Below are positions 1 through 10,845 of a DNA stretch of 64,000 nt, piece after piece; the first letter of the stretch is position 1; each line of letters starts with the position of its first letter. Made by a program: the position numbers and the translations under genes. The notes under the pieces are model-generated. The model saw only the letters and a program-made list of their open reading frames with translations, was not told the origin of the DNA and did not search any database. This DNA comes from Mermis nigrescens (taxonomy: Eukaryota; Nematoda; Enoplea; Mermithida; Mermithidae), in contig JAVLUZ010000154.1 of NCBI GenBank assembly GCA_036768485.1, positions 42,377,646 through 42,441,645 on the forward strand, in the 5' to 3' direction.

Positions 1-410
1 ACAATGTAACAAAATTGGTTTATCCACTAATTTCGATCCGGGGACAGAGAGCTTAGTACTTATTAAACGTATATGTACATAATTTTAGCACACTGTGACC
101 GTAGAATTGATTTATCCGATAATCCATGGGTCAGGAAGCTTAATAGTCATTAAACGTGTACGTACATAATTTTAGCGCAATTGCTGCTTGTAACTGGCTT
201 TTCTTTGGGTCATGGACGCCACTTCCTTTAACTTAGGTTGGGAAGGGGGCGCATAGCTTAGTGGTCATTAAACTTGTATGTACATAGTTTTAGCGCTAAT
301 CCTAATCCCTTAATCCTGATCCTCGGGCCATAAAGCTTAGTGGTGTTATGTACATAATTTTAGCGCGGTTTATCCCATAATCCTGATCCACGGGTAGATT
401 TATGGAGCCC
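1..410. repeat. Degenerate tandem repeat, about 90-100 bp unit
   Basis: Four diverged copies of a module reading roughly AGCTTAGTGGTCATTAAAC, followed by GTACATAATTTTAGCGC, occur near 50-90, 140-175, 257-297 and 333-366. They are separated by spacers containing ATCCTGATCC-type words. No coding frame runs through the block. It is probably the end of a minisatellite array that continues to the left of the window. Confidence 0.6.
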
Positions 411-583
411 CTTAATTTAGGGCGAGAAGAGGTGCACAGCCGATTAATGTAGGTAGCATGGCTCGCCTGCGGGGGTATAATGACGTCAAGTTGCGATCGT
501 AATACGTCATAATTTCGTATCTAGTGCATGTGCACTTAGCAGGCATCCTTCATCATTGTACCCCCAGAGGTGCCGTCAGTTAC

Positions 584-851
584 TACTTGGGCGGCACCAA
601 AGTTCTCGGAGGGGAGGGTGCAAAATGTTTTCAAAGGTGAAAAATGGCCTTAAAAATAATGGTATGGTGAAAAAACACCAGTTTTCAACGTTCCTCATCG
701 AGCACTATCCATTGACATAAAAAAATTGCGAAAAAAACAACAAAAATTTTCGAAAATTGAATTCTGGGGAGGGGGGTGTTTTGGTTTCTGGGGAAGGGTA
801 TTTTAGTTTCTGAGGTGTGCATACCGCCCAAACCCCCCACGCCTGGGTATG
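584..851 (+). mobile_element. hM1 MITE copy 1 (hAT-like, non-autonomous)
   Basis: This copy carries the full hM1 layout: a GGGCGGCACCAAAGTTCT start, the CATCGAGCACTATCCATTG core word, a GAATTCTGGGG block, and a C-rich end reading CCCCCCACGCCTGGGTATG. Unlike most copies it has no convincing 8-bp flanking duplication, so one end may be eroded. It has no coding capacity. Confidence 0.75.
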
Positions 852-870
852 GTGCACCCACCTATGCTGA

Positions 871-962
871 CTACCTTTTTTAATACTAGCGAATACCTGT
901 CAAAATTTGCAGGCGTCTACCTTTTTTAATACTAGCGAATACCTGTCAAAATTTGCAGGCGT
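871..962. repeat. Exact 46-bp tandem duplication over a splice donor
   Basis: Positions 871-916 and 917-962 are identical. Each unit contains the last bases of the RASD-like exon (minus strand) and its ...GACAG|GTATTC donor, so there are two identical donors 46 nt apart (GT at 942-941 and at 896-895). Using the distal donor would put an in-frame TAG into the message a few codons after the first donor. Confidence 0.9.
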
Positions 963-1144
963 CTAGACGCAGGAAAAGGATCATTTCCACCCAAATCAAA
1001 AATGTCCAATTGATAATATTCGTTGTGAATTTTGTAATATTTTCTGTGGAAATTTTCGATCGTTGGTATGTGCATGTCTTGAAAATCGTTGTTCAAAAAT
1101 CTGCTAACCATACTAGTCTTTCCACACCTCGACGATCCGATCAC
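943..1144 (-). CDS. Exon of a Ras-like small GTPase, RASD/Rhes (Dexras) type (partial)
   Basis: The exon runs from an acceptor (TTTAAATTAG, AG at 1146-1145) to a donor (ACAG|GTATTC, GT at 942-941) and encodes about 67 residues. Its P-loop reads GSSRCGKT, the switch I region PTIENFHRK, and the switch II region DIFDLGGNDPFPASRR followed by LQILTG. The words SRFL, PTIE-FHRK, YQLDI-D and PFPA-RRL-ILTG are characteristic of RASD1/RASD2 rather than classical Ras, and the serine at the Ras Gly12 position is usual in that subfamily. Such proteins are prenylated GTPases that modulate heterotrimeric G-protein signalling. The upstream exon and the exons with the NKxD and SAK motifs were not found; the latter should lie beyond position 1. 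The exon abuts a transposon-rich block starting at 1219. Whether the gene is intact cannot be told. Confidence 0.8.
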
Positions 1145-2037
1145 CTAATTTAAAATTAAAAACATGAAAAGCAAACATTGAGATAAAATAGAAGATTGAA
1201 AGCAAAAGGTGAATACGACTAGCAAAGAAAAATGTTCCGATGGAACAAAAAGACGAATATACTTGGGATTGTGGATTATTAGGATATAAAAGAAGGGGGA
1301 CTAGGATAAAACTGACTTTCGCAAAGCAACACAAAAAACCGAATTACATTCTGCGGCCTATAGATTGAAATAAAGTATTGAACCAAACAAACATTTGAAA
1401 AAGCAGAAAGATAGCTATGAAATGGATATGGAAAAGTAGATGGAGTAAACTAGGAGATACTTTGCAAGCCAATTGAATAAAATAGCAAACATCGATTCAT
1501 TTAAGACAATAAAAGAAATTGTTGATTCAGAGCAGTAGGAAACGCGTAGGCTTACGTATAACAGTCTAAATGAGGTACACTTGTATGCCCGCAACGATTT
1601 TGTGCACTAATCAATTGACGTCAAAGGCCGGTGTCACACCTTAAAGTGTCCGGCATCTTAAAGTGTCGGCCGGACACTTTAAGGTACCTCAAAGTGTCCG
1701 GGTTTACCTTAAAATGTCCGGGCCACAATAACGTGCTTAAAAGCGAGAAAACATGTAATTAAACATTGAGATAGAGTTGGCATCATACGTAGACGTATGT
1801 AAAAGGATAGGGTTTGAACCCCTAAAATCCAAAGTCTCCAAATTGGTAGATCCGTAGAATTAAATAATTTAGCGTTTTTTTGCAGTCATGCTCCGTCTGA
1901 CTGCCAGAATTTGGCCCACTGCCCATGTAAAGAAGCAGGCATTTAACAGCCCAATGCATTTGGTAGGGGTTCGCCGACCATTAGGGGAGAGTGCGCGAAC
2001 TTCAATTTTTAATCAAAAATTGAAAGAATGCACCTAA

Positions 2038-2668
2038 AGTGGTTAGAAATCGCAAGTTTTTGCACAAAATCGGGGAGAGGGGAATAAACAATGCTTATTT
2101 ATATTTATATTCTTATATTTACGACTTTGGTTATGGGAATCTCCACCATACGTGGGCAGCAAGAAAATTCTGGGGGGGAGTGCAAGATTTTTTTGAAGGT
2201 CAAAAAATGGCCTTAAAAATGGTGGTATGGCGATAAAAACACCATTTTTCGATGTTTCTCATCAAGCACTATCCATTGGCATCAAAAAATTGCGAAAAAA
2301 ACTAGAAAAAAAATTTCAAAAATTGAATTCTGGGGGTATTTCGATTTCTGGGGGGGGTATTTTGGTTTTCTGGGGTGCATACCCCCAAACCCCCCACGCC
2401 CAGGTGTGATCTCCACACCCTTGTTACATGTATGAATGGTAGCCTAGAGCCCACTTTTGTAGCGGGTCGCTAGATCATTGAAGATTGAGTTCAATGAGTG
2501 GCTAGAAATCGCAAGTTTTTGCACGAAATCGGGGAGATTTATATTTATATTTTTATATTTACGACTTTAGTTATGGGGATCTCTCCACACCTTTGTTACA
2601 TGTATGAATGGTAGCCTAGAGCCCACTTTTGTAGCTAGCCGCTAGATCATTAAAGATTGAATTCAATG
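2038..2668. repeat. Tandem duplication, only one copy carrying an hM1 insertion
   Basis: Copy 1 is 2038-2496 and copy 2 is 2497-2668. They share GCTAGAAATCGCAAGTTTTT-like starts, the TTATATTTACGACTTT segment, and ATGAATGGTAGCCTAGAGCC. Copy 1 is interrupted by hM1 (2147-2408) with an ATCTCCAC duplication. Copy 2 is the uninterrupted equivalent. Confidence 0.85.
2147..2408 (+). mobile_element. hM1 MITE copy 2 with 8-bp TSD ATCTCCAC
   Basis: The element runs from CATACGTGGGC to GCCCAGGTGTG. It is flanked by ATCTCCAC at 2139-2146 and again at 2409-2416. The empty site is preserved in the tandem duplicate downstream (near 2573-2590). Confidence 0.9.
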
Positions 2669-2752
2669 CACAAGGTTTCGTGAAATTCCTTTCGATAGTT
2701 ATTTTTATAATCGATTTTATCTCCAAGTTCGCTAAATGACGCCACTGACGAT

Positions 2753-2992
2753 CATAGGTGGGCAGCACCGAAATTCTGGGGGTGGCGAAAAAATTTTCTG
2801 GGGGGATGAAAAAATTTTCAAAGGTCAAAAAATGGTCTTAAAAGTGGTCGTATGGCGAAAAAAAACACTATTTTTCGACGTTTCTCATCGAGCACTATCC
2901 ATTGGCATCAAAAAATCGCTAAAAACACGAAAAAATTTCAAAAATTTAATTCTGGGGGGATAGTTTGATTTCTGGGGGGTATTCCAAATTCT
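2753..2992 (+). mobile_element. hM1 MITE copy 3, 3'-truncated
   Basis: It starts CATAGGTGGGCAGCACC and follows the family consensus through the GAGCACTATCCATTGGCATC core. It breaks off in the G-rich block without the usual C-rich terminus, so no flanking duplication can be assigned. Confidence 0.8.
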
Positions 2993-3261
2993 GGTAATGT
3001 ATCGGCTTGCTTGTGTTTATGTACCTCAATACATTGTACAAGGTACGTATACGTACATGCCTACTTACCTAATTGTACAGCGAGTGATATGCGTGGGCGT
3101 ATATGGGTGCATATACACAGCGTAACCCGGACACTTCAAGGCAGAGCCGGACGCTTTAAGTTGCCTTAAAGTGTCCGGCCGGATGCTTTTAGGTACATTA
3201 AAGTGTCCAGCCGGACACTTTGTACCTTAAAGTGTCCGGCCGGACACTTTAAGGTGCGACA

Positions 3262-4922
3262 CCGGTTTCAATAAGACAAGTTCCATCTTAAACTTAAGTC
3301 TGAACTTAAGTCGTTAAGTTCGAACTGGGTTAAGTCTGAACTTAAGTCGGTTTCAATAAAAACTTAAGTCCGAACTCGTTAAGTCAGAACTTAAGTCCGA
3401 ACTTAAGTTCTAAATAGAGTTCAAACTCAAGATCATGCGCGCATGTACACTATGTGAGCAGTCAGACATACGGAAAAACAGATTATAAACCGTTGGGTTA
3501 ATAACTTAACTGTAAATATCACAGAATTTTTGGTTACAAAAAATTGGTCATTACCAGACATGCATAACATGAGAATTCTGGTCGAGCAGGGGAATGGAGC
3601 CAAAAAGTTTTTCTAGAATGCTTTGAGCTCAAAAAACGGTGTATACAGATTAAAAACATTTTTTGGCGTTTATGATCTTTCTAAAACGTAAAAAACATAA
3701 AAAACAATTTCGAAAAAATATCGAAAAATTTGAATAAATTACACGAAATACTCGTATAATCGAATAATGAATATATACTGCGCGAAGCGCCAAACATTTG
3801 GCACTTTTGAGCAAAACAATAGCTAAAAACACTTAAAACAGCGCCTATTCTAGGAATTTTCGGCACAATCACGAATTCTGGAGGTGATGTAAAAAAACTA
3901 AGCTGGTTTGAACCCCCCCATAGATCATGTTGGTCATCACGAGTCACGACGTTTTCATGCTGTCTTATGCCAAAACAAATTATGAAGAAAAGCGATCTTA
4001 CAACGATTTAAGAATTATTACAACATTTAAATATTAATATTTAGTTGTAGTTGTACATGGACTGCAGCCGAATTCTGGGGTCTAAATGGTGTTAAACTTC
4101 CTAAAATCACAAAAAAATTATGCCAAAAATTCAATAATTTGAGTATTGACTTCACGTTTGCCTCAAAACTATTCAATTTTCTTCAAATGATATTCCATCA
4201 GAACTTTTGAATTCACAATCTATGATGAAACGCTGTCCGCGCCTGTCGTTAAAACATTTCATTACATTAGAGAAAACCGAACTTTATGAGAGTTGCCGAG
4301 TTTTGGAGTAGTAGTTCTCACTGTAATTTAGATCACCGATGGTTTTCCAAGTCACAGGATCACTGTAGGCTGAAGTTCCACGTTTCCTGATAATTCTGCC
4401 CAGGTAATCCGAACTTGATTTTTTATTTTTTTCATTTTTGTTTACATTAGTTTCTAAATCGTGTAGAATAAAGATATTTTTATTTATTCCAGAAATGAAT
4501 ATAAAGCATATGCTAAATTTAGCTTTTATGCCAAAAATATTTTATTTACTGGCTTTATACTTGAACATAATCATTCATTTCTGACAACTCTTATTCAATA
4601 TTCGTTGCAATGATGAGCCCTTTGTACGAAAAGATTAAAACAATATTCATTACAACCAAAGAGATAGCTAAAAATACTACTCGTACCAAACTGATTTAAG
4701 ACAGCTCCGTGCTGTCTTAAATATTTGCAACTTAAGTCGGAACTTATTTTTTCTAAGTTCCGACTTAACTTTATTGAAACCGGCTTATTCTTAACTTCGG
4801 ACTTAAGTTTGGACTTTTAAGTCTGAACTTAAAATTCTTATTGAAACCGCTAAGTTCAGACTTAAGTTCTAATTTTTAACTTAAGTCTGACTCCAGACTA
4901 TAAGTCGCTATATTGAAACCGG
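3262..4922. mobile_element. Foldback element FB2, arms of AACTTAAGTC repeats
   Basis: The left end CCGGTTTCAATA and the right end TATTGAAACCGG are exact inverse copies. The arms (3270-3430 and about 4690-4920) are irregular tandem repeats of (C/T)GAACTTAAGT, inverted with respect to each other. The terminal CCGG is shared with FB1, so the two elements abut. The interior contains an R6 repeat copy (3560-3920) and AT-rich filler. Confidence 0.7.
3560..3920 (+). repeat. R6 dispersed repeat, copy 1
   Basis: This non-coding repeat is marked by the words GCGAAGCGCC, TTGGCACTTTTGAGCAAA and GCTTAAAACAG (here ACTTAAAACAG). The same layout recurs in gene B introns near 37890-38215 and 38960-39300, always in plus orientation. 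It has GAATTCTGG words near both ends. Confidence 0.6.
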
Positions 4923-4973
4923 CCCCAGGTTTGCTTGCTATAATGCTCATGATAACAAAATAAAGCTAAATTA

Positions 4974-6978
4974 CAGAATAGTTGAAAATTCCTAAATTTC
5001 TAGAAAGTGTGTTTTTATGGTGTTTTAAGCAGATATCTTTAATGCAAAAGTTGGAAAAAGGGACGGAAAGCCGGCACACAGACATTAGAGCGCACGATAT
5101 TAGAGCGTCGACATTAGAGCGCCGACATTAGAGCGCATGATAATAGAGCACAACAACATTAGAGCGCGCGACATTAGAGCGCAACAACATTAGAGCACGC
5201 GACATTAGAGCCCAATGACATTAGAGCGTGCGACATTAGAGCGCACGACATTAGAGCACGCAGCATTAGAGCGCGCGACATTAGAGCGCTAACATTAAAG
5301 TGCAGTTACAATAGTGCGTCATGGTGGCAGACATAGACTTCCTTTCCCACGAAAAAAATTGTAACTTTTTGTTTCTAAAAATTGGTTTACAAAAATATAC
5401 CTAGCATACATTTCGAAAATCAGTTAAATTTCTTCTTTGGTTAAGAAGTGGCTGGTAACTGTTTTTTTATAACTTTGATCCTTTAATAAAATTATTACCA
5501 TTTTATTCAGGAGGCATCTGTTATTCAATCTAAGTACAACTTATTGTTTAACCCTTTATTATGGGCTCCATATTTTTGGTCGGTGAGTTTGAAGCCTTTT
5601 TACACACATTATGTATTAATCAGATACTTTTGTGATATGCTTCATTTTAAAAGCTCTGTCAAGATCTACAATACATTGTGTTACCTTCAGATTTGGAACA
5701 AAATTGGGTTTTTGGTGATTTTCCCAAAAATGAAAAAAAATCGGGAACTAATTTGCATATCTGTGGAAATGTGGATTTTTGACCTTTTTTTGCCAAATTT
5801 TCTGTAGAAGCTGTTCATGACTGTCTGTTCACACATGAAAAGTAAAAACATTCTTGTACAAGTAAAAATTTCTACTTTTGTACATCCACAAATTCAACCA
5901 GTGTACAACTCAACCAGAAAGTAAAGAAAGAATTCCAAAGTCTGTTCATTGCTTTACAAAACAAAAGAAACTTTGCCCCGTTATAATAGAAAGCGTATCC
6001 AATTCTGAATTGGAAAGAATATGAATCATTGCAAATAGTCTCGAGTGTAAGATACAGTATAACTTTTTTCAAAAGCATGCTAGTTTTGTCTTTTGTAAAG
6101 TTATGTGAAAAACATCTATTATGGCTGCGCTCTAATGTCGCGCGCTCTAATGTTGTGCGCTCTAGTGTTGCTGCCCTCTAATGTCGCGCGCTCTAATGTT
6201 GCGCGCTCTAGTGACGCTGCGCTTTAATGTCGCGCGCTCTAATGTTGTGCGCTCTAGTGTTGCTGCGCTCTAATGTCGCGCGCTCTAATGTCGTTGCGCT
6301 CTAATGTCGCTGCGCTCTAATGTCGCTGCGCTCTAATGTCGTGCGCTCTAATGTCGTGCGCTCTAATTTCGGCGCTCTAATGTTGGTGCTCTAATGTCGT
6401 GCGCTCTAATGTCGGCTCACCCGGAAAGCCATCAAAAACAAACTGACATTTTCATATTTTATCAGCCCCTTTTCCAACTTTTGCATTAAATATCTCTACT
6501 TGAAACACCGTGAAAATGCGGTTTGCTACCTTTGTTATTATCAGACGCTTAGGCTTAGTTAAGTGCATTCACATTGATGCCAGCGCATGAGCTAAGCCTG
6601 AGTTGAATGGTGCGAAAATTGCGGAGTGAGCGAAGCGAGTGGAGCATTTTTTGCACCATCTCTACTTAGGCTCAGTTCATGTCTGGCACCAATCAGAATC
6701 CTCAAACAGCTCGAATTGCGTTTTTTTAAATTTATTTTTTAATGTCTGGCATCAATCTGAATCCTCGAACAGCTCGAATAGCGTTTTTATGGTGTTTCAA
6801 GCAGTTATTTCATGTGAAAATAGAAAAAAGGGACTGGTAAATCATAAAAATGTACGGAATTTTTGGCAAATTTTTTCTGTTCCGATGGCTTTCCGTCCAT
6901 TTTTCAACTTTAAAGATCTCTGATTGAATTACCATAAAAACACGTTTTTTTGCAATTTTGGAATTTTCAACTATTCTG
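4974..6978. mobile_element. Foldback element FB3, arms of ACATTAGAGCGC repeats
   Basis: The outer inverted ends are CAGAATAGTTGAAAATTCC (4974) and GGAATTTTCAACTATTCTG (ending 6978). Inside are further inverted segments (AATGCAAAAGTTGGAAAAAG near 5040, and its inverse near 6470) and then about 20 units of a 13-15 bp word, ACATTAGAGCGCGCG, at 5083-5310. The inverted counterpart CTCTAATGTCGCGCG fills 6128-6415. The roughly 800-bp loop (5330-6120) is AT-rich and has only short frames. The DNA could fold into a very long cruciform. Confidence 0.75.
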
Positions 6979-7063
6979 AAATCCGTCCCAAAATAAAACA
7001 CCTTTAACTAGATAGTTTTCTATCAATCACAATACGAAGCGAGTCAGCGTTGCAACTTGCAAG

Positions 7064-7326
7064 CATAGGTTAGTGGCACCAAAATTCTGGGGGTGGGGTG
7101 TAAGATTTTTTCAAAGGTCAAAAAATTGCCTTAAAAATATTGGTATGGCGAAAAAACACCATTTTTCAACGTTTCTCATCGAGCACTATCCATTAGCATC
7201 AAAAAATTGCGAAAAAAATTTCAAAAATTGAATTCTGGGGGGTGAGTATTTTGATTTCTGGGGAGCATTTTGGTTTCTCGGGGGGGGGTGCAAACCCCCT
7301 CAAACCCCTCCCCACGCCCAGGTATG
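7064..7326 (+). mobile_element. hM1 MITE copy 4 with 8-bp TSD CTTGCAAG
   Basis: The element is flanked by CTTGCAAG at 7056-7063 and 7327-7334. It sits inside the R1 copy: the uninterrupted R1 sequence at 53000 and 55650 reads straight through this point (ACTTGCCAGCAA). Confidence 0.9.
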
Positions 7327-7899
7327 CTTGCAAGCAATTTACAAAAAGTATACCTTTTAGATTATGTTTTTAAACTCTTAAGTGAAGCATTGAAAATTAA
7401 TTGAAGAATGTTACATTTGTTTAGAGACCGCGCAATATACTTTGATTTTTTGCGTTGCTTAGCGAAAGTCCGATTTTTAACAGATTTTGTGACTTTAGGC
7501 GTATATGTAGGTAGCTTAAGTCCCCTCCTTTAACATCCTTAATTATCCACAATCCCAGGTATATTCGTCTTTTTTGTTCCGTCGAAGCATTTTTCTTTGC
7601 TAGTACCCTACTTTTAATTAGCACGATTTGAGTAAATCAGTCGGTAAACACATGCCACAATAATGACAGCAGTCCAAGAACGCGGAAAACAATATTGTCC
7701 TTACGCAAATATTGGATGTAAAGAACACTTACGCTCAGATTCGTAATCCTGGCTGTTAAGGTATTATGATATTTCAATTATAGAAATATTTAAGAAAACT
7801 GATAAACCCAGGGTTGCATATAGCAATGGTTAACTACTACAACAATAATTACCTGTGATAGCTGATGCGGATATTTTTCATAAGGCAACACGTTGTGAT

Positions 7900-8234
7900 C
7901 ATAGGTGGGCGGCACCAAAGTTTTAGGGGAGGGGGTGCAAGATTATTTCTAACGTCAAAAAATGGCCTTAAAATGATGGTTTGGCGAAAAAACACCATTT
8001 TTCAACGTTTCTCATCGAGCGCTATCCATTGGTATCAGAAATTGCAAAAAAACAAAAAAATTTCAAAAATCGAATTCCGGGGGGTATTTTGGTTTCTGGG
8101 CACCATTGGCATCAAAAAATTGCGGAAAAAGTGAACAAATTTTCAAAAATTGAAATCGGGGGTGGGGTTATTTTGATTTCTGGGGGGGGGGGTATTTTGG
8201 TTTCTCGGGGGTGCATACCCCACGCCCAGATATG
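7900..8234 (+). mobile_element. hM1 MITE copy 5 with 8-bp TSD GTTGTGAT
   Basis: GTTGTGAT occurs at 7892-7899 and again at 8235-8242. The copy is longer than the others (335 bp) because an internal segment containing CATTGGCATCAAAAAATTGC is partly repeated. Confidence 0.9.
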
Positions 8235-10162
8235 GTTGTGATTGAAGAAATTATTATTCATTTGATGCCGATGTAATTAAGCAAAGATTATTAGCCAAGT
8301 TAATGATCAACATCCGGCGGCAACACAGGATTGCTAACGAAGCGGCGCACTAATTACTAGCGGCGTAGCAACGCGTCGACTAACTAAGGGGCGAAAACAG
8401 CACGTCGACAAACGCGTCCTAACCAGTACCACTTGCCAAAACCTATTGCGCCAAACACCGATGAACGCGGACAGCGGGCCAACCAATGAGCCAAACAACG
8501 CGTCATAAATTCTCAGCAATAATAATTATGTGTTAACTGCGCGCAATGTGAACAACGTTTTAGTTTAAATTTGCATTAATACAGAATGGATCGCGAAAAT
8601 AATGTTATTACACAGTTAGAAAAGCGTCGCTTTAAAATTTTAACGAAAAAATTCATATGTGTATGAGAGTAGATACATGACAAAATTGCTCAGATTATAA
8701 CGATAACATTACTAAGGAGCTAAATGTAAATTGCACGTACATAGCATCATAATGATTAAAACGATAACATAAGTGCAAAGTTAAGTTAGGCGCACAAAAT
8801 AAAAGTATTTAGCAATCAATTACGCATTTGCAACATGACGTTACATGGAACATTTTGAAAAAATTAAGCTTCTGCAACGCTCTAAAACTAAATTTAGTTT
8901 TCGGTGTAAACTTGACATTACTATGTGTAAAGAAAACATACAGTCAGATTCGTAATCCTGACACTACGGAAGATATTCTGAAAAAAATTCACGTTTGCAA
9001 CGCTTTGGAAATAAAATAAATTTGTAGTGTAAATAACACATTAACAATAAATGAATAGTGCAAACTTCAAACAACTGCTGGGTGTAGAGAGAACTAACAG
9101 TCAGATTCGTAATTCTGACTTTACGTAGAACATTTTAAAAAAATAATCTTCCGCAAGGCTCTAAAACTAAAGTAAATTTGCAGCGTAAACTTTACACAAA
9201 CACAGAGTGTAAAGAAGATTTTAGTCGGATTCACAATTCTGATATTACTCTGATATTACGACCGATATTTATGAAAAAATTAAGTCTCTACAATGGCCTG
9301 AAGGCAAATAAATATTAGATGTAAAGCACCTTTACACCACTCTTGAGCGTAAACAAACGCGTCCAGCTGGCGTATCACGTTTGATTTATGGTTCATTTTT
9401 AGACTTGCGATCGTGTCCAGACTCATAACCGGAGAAGTTGGCAGAAAAAACAAGACAGAAACACGCTTAACACACCCAATTTTTGACTTTAAATCTCCCG
9501 AAAAAGCTAATTATTAATGTAAATGTAAGCAATTTGCTGTGACATGTACCCCTTTAAAAGTACTTTCTTTTTATTCTATTCAGCCTATCCAGACTTCTAA
9601 ACGGAGAAAATGGCGAACAAAAAACGGACAAAAAGTATTTTTCCACCATCGACCACATTGTAAACTTTTAAAGTCTGTACCTAACTCCCCATTGAAGTGT
9701 AAAGAAATTCGGTTAAAGACAGTTTGCAGCCTATGAATCGTACTACGTTTTCATGTGGAAAACTTCTGCACCGCAAAACATTTGAGATGTTTACCAATTA
9801 AAACAGGGTAAAAAACATGTTTTTTCGCCCATTTGACACTATTGATTTCGAAATTTACACCCCATGAATAGCTCAATATTTCGTTCTTTTTAAACGCGGT
9901 TTGCTGTGACGTGTAGCCCTTATAAGATACTTTATTCCTGTTTATGTAATCTGTCTTGACTTAAAAGCGGAAAAGTTGGCAGAGAAATCTCAGACAAAAT
10001 CTGTCTTTTACACTATACACTAGAGTGTTAAGTTTAAACCCCTGGTACTAACTCTATATTGAGTGTACAAAAGTTTGCTGGTAAGCAGAAAGTAGCCCTT
10101 AAGCTGTAGTAAATTTCTATCAGAAAAAATTTCTTGGGACTCGTAACCAGAGTTGTTGGCAG

Positions 10163-10411
10163 CATATCTGGGCGTGGAAGGTTTGGGGGTTTGCATCCCC
10201 CAGAAACCAAAATACCCCCCAGAAACCAAAATACCCCTCAGAATTCAATTATTCAAATTTTTCGCAATTTTCTGATGCCAATGGATATTGCTCGATGAGG
10301 AACGTTTAAAAATAATGTTTTTTCGCCATACCATCATTTTTAAGGTCATTTTTTGACTTTTAAAAAATCTTGCGAACCACCCCCCCAGAACTTTGGTGCC
10401 GCCCACCTATG
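10163..10411 (-). mobile_element. hM1 MITE copy 6 with 8-bp TSD GTTGGCAG
   Basis: Minus-oriented copy. GTTGGCAG flanks it at 10155-10162 and 10412-10419. The ends read CATATCTGGGC and GCCCACCTATG. Confidence 0.9.
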
Positions 10412-10845
10412 GTTGGCAGACATAAACAAGTCGAAAGCTCGACCGAAATCTGTGTTTTCACTCCCTGATTTTCATTCTCTTTACACTCTTATTCGAGAAC
10501 TAATGCGAAATTTAGAAAACAAAAATGGTACCTCTGGAGCATTTCTTCTTCTGCAATTTAAAACCATTAAATTGTTTGTGGCGTTAATTAATACTGAGTT
10601 GTTCACAAGCCGTGGAAAAACCACCAAAATTCGCTATATGTTATAACGTTACGCCAAAACTTTACGTGCTCATTACACACTCAATATTAAGTGTAAACGA
10701 AAAAAAGAAGACAATCTTTTTTATTATCTATCTTTAAAAGAAAAACTGCACCTCCCAGATGTGTCCCGTTATAGCTGTAGGGGGTGCACAGGTGTTAGGG
10801 GTACCTAAGTATATTTTAGGTATGCGCTAACGCGCTATCTATGAT

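Larger units (their letters stand above)
1628..3265. mobile_element. Foldback element FB1, arms of CCGGACACTTTAAGG repeats
   Basis: The left end reads CCGGTGTCACACCTTAAAG and the right end is its near inverse, CTTTAAGGTGCGACACCGG. Both arms (about 1628-1725 and 3128-3265) are tandem repeats of the self-complementary word CCTTAAAGTGTCCGG. Terminal inverted arms built of short tandem repeats are the hallmark of foldback-type elements. The interior holds a local duplication and two hM1 copies, and no long frame. Confidence 0.7.
1219..7613 (+). mobile_element. R1 palindromic element, copy a, expanded by nested insertions
   Basis: The left R1 arm starts with CTAGCAAAGAAAAATG at 1219 and runs to about 1618. 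Further R1 pieces follow at 4923-4970 (GCTATAATGCTCAT) and 6990-7063, and the inverted right arm runs 7327-7613, ending CATTTTTCTTTGCTAG. An uninterrupted copy at 55158-55913 is only about 756 bp. The excess here is explained by three foldback elements (1628-4922 and 4974-6978) and one hM1 MITE (7064-7326). No protein-coding frame is visible. Confidence 0.75.
7614..10845 (+). mobile_element. GTGTAAA-module arm of the R1 composite element, copy I
   Basis: Downstream of the R1 core, degenerate modules repeat the words GTCAGATTCGTAATCCTGA, GTGTAAAC or TTTACACTC, and CAACGCTCTAAAAC every 120-200 bp. The arm ends with a hairpin-like GCGCTAACGCGCTATCTATG at about 10845. The same order recurs at 55914-60580, and inverted at 49809-52464. 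Two hM1 MITEs are inserted (7900 and 10163). Positions 8240-8830 hold sequence I could not match to any module. No credible long frame occurs. Confidence 0.65.

Noticed and set aside
2736..2963. Open frames of 60-130 residues in hM1, R7 and related MITEs (for example 2736-2963, 16120-16527, 20324-20707, 26506-26892, 32832-33080)
   Set aside because: The same translations recur at every MITE copy and follow the repeat boundaries, not splice sites. They are by-products of G-rich and C-rich repeat sequence.
5083..6415. CRISPR-like interpretation of the ACATTAGAGCGC arrays
   Set aside because: The units are 13-15 bp with no unique spacers, are arranged as inverted arms, and sit in a eukaryotic context.
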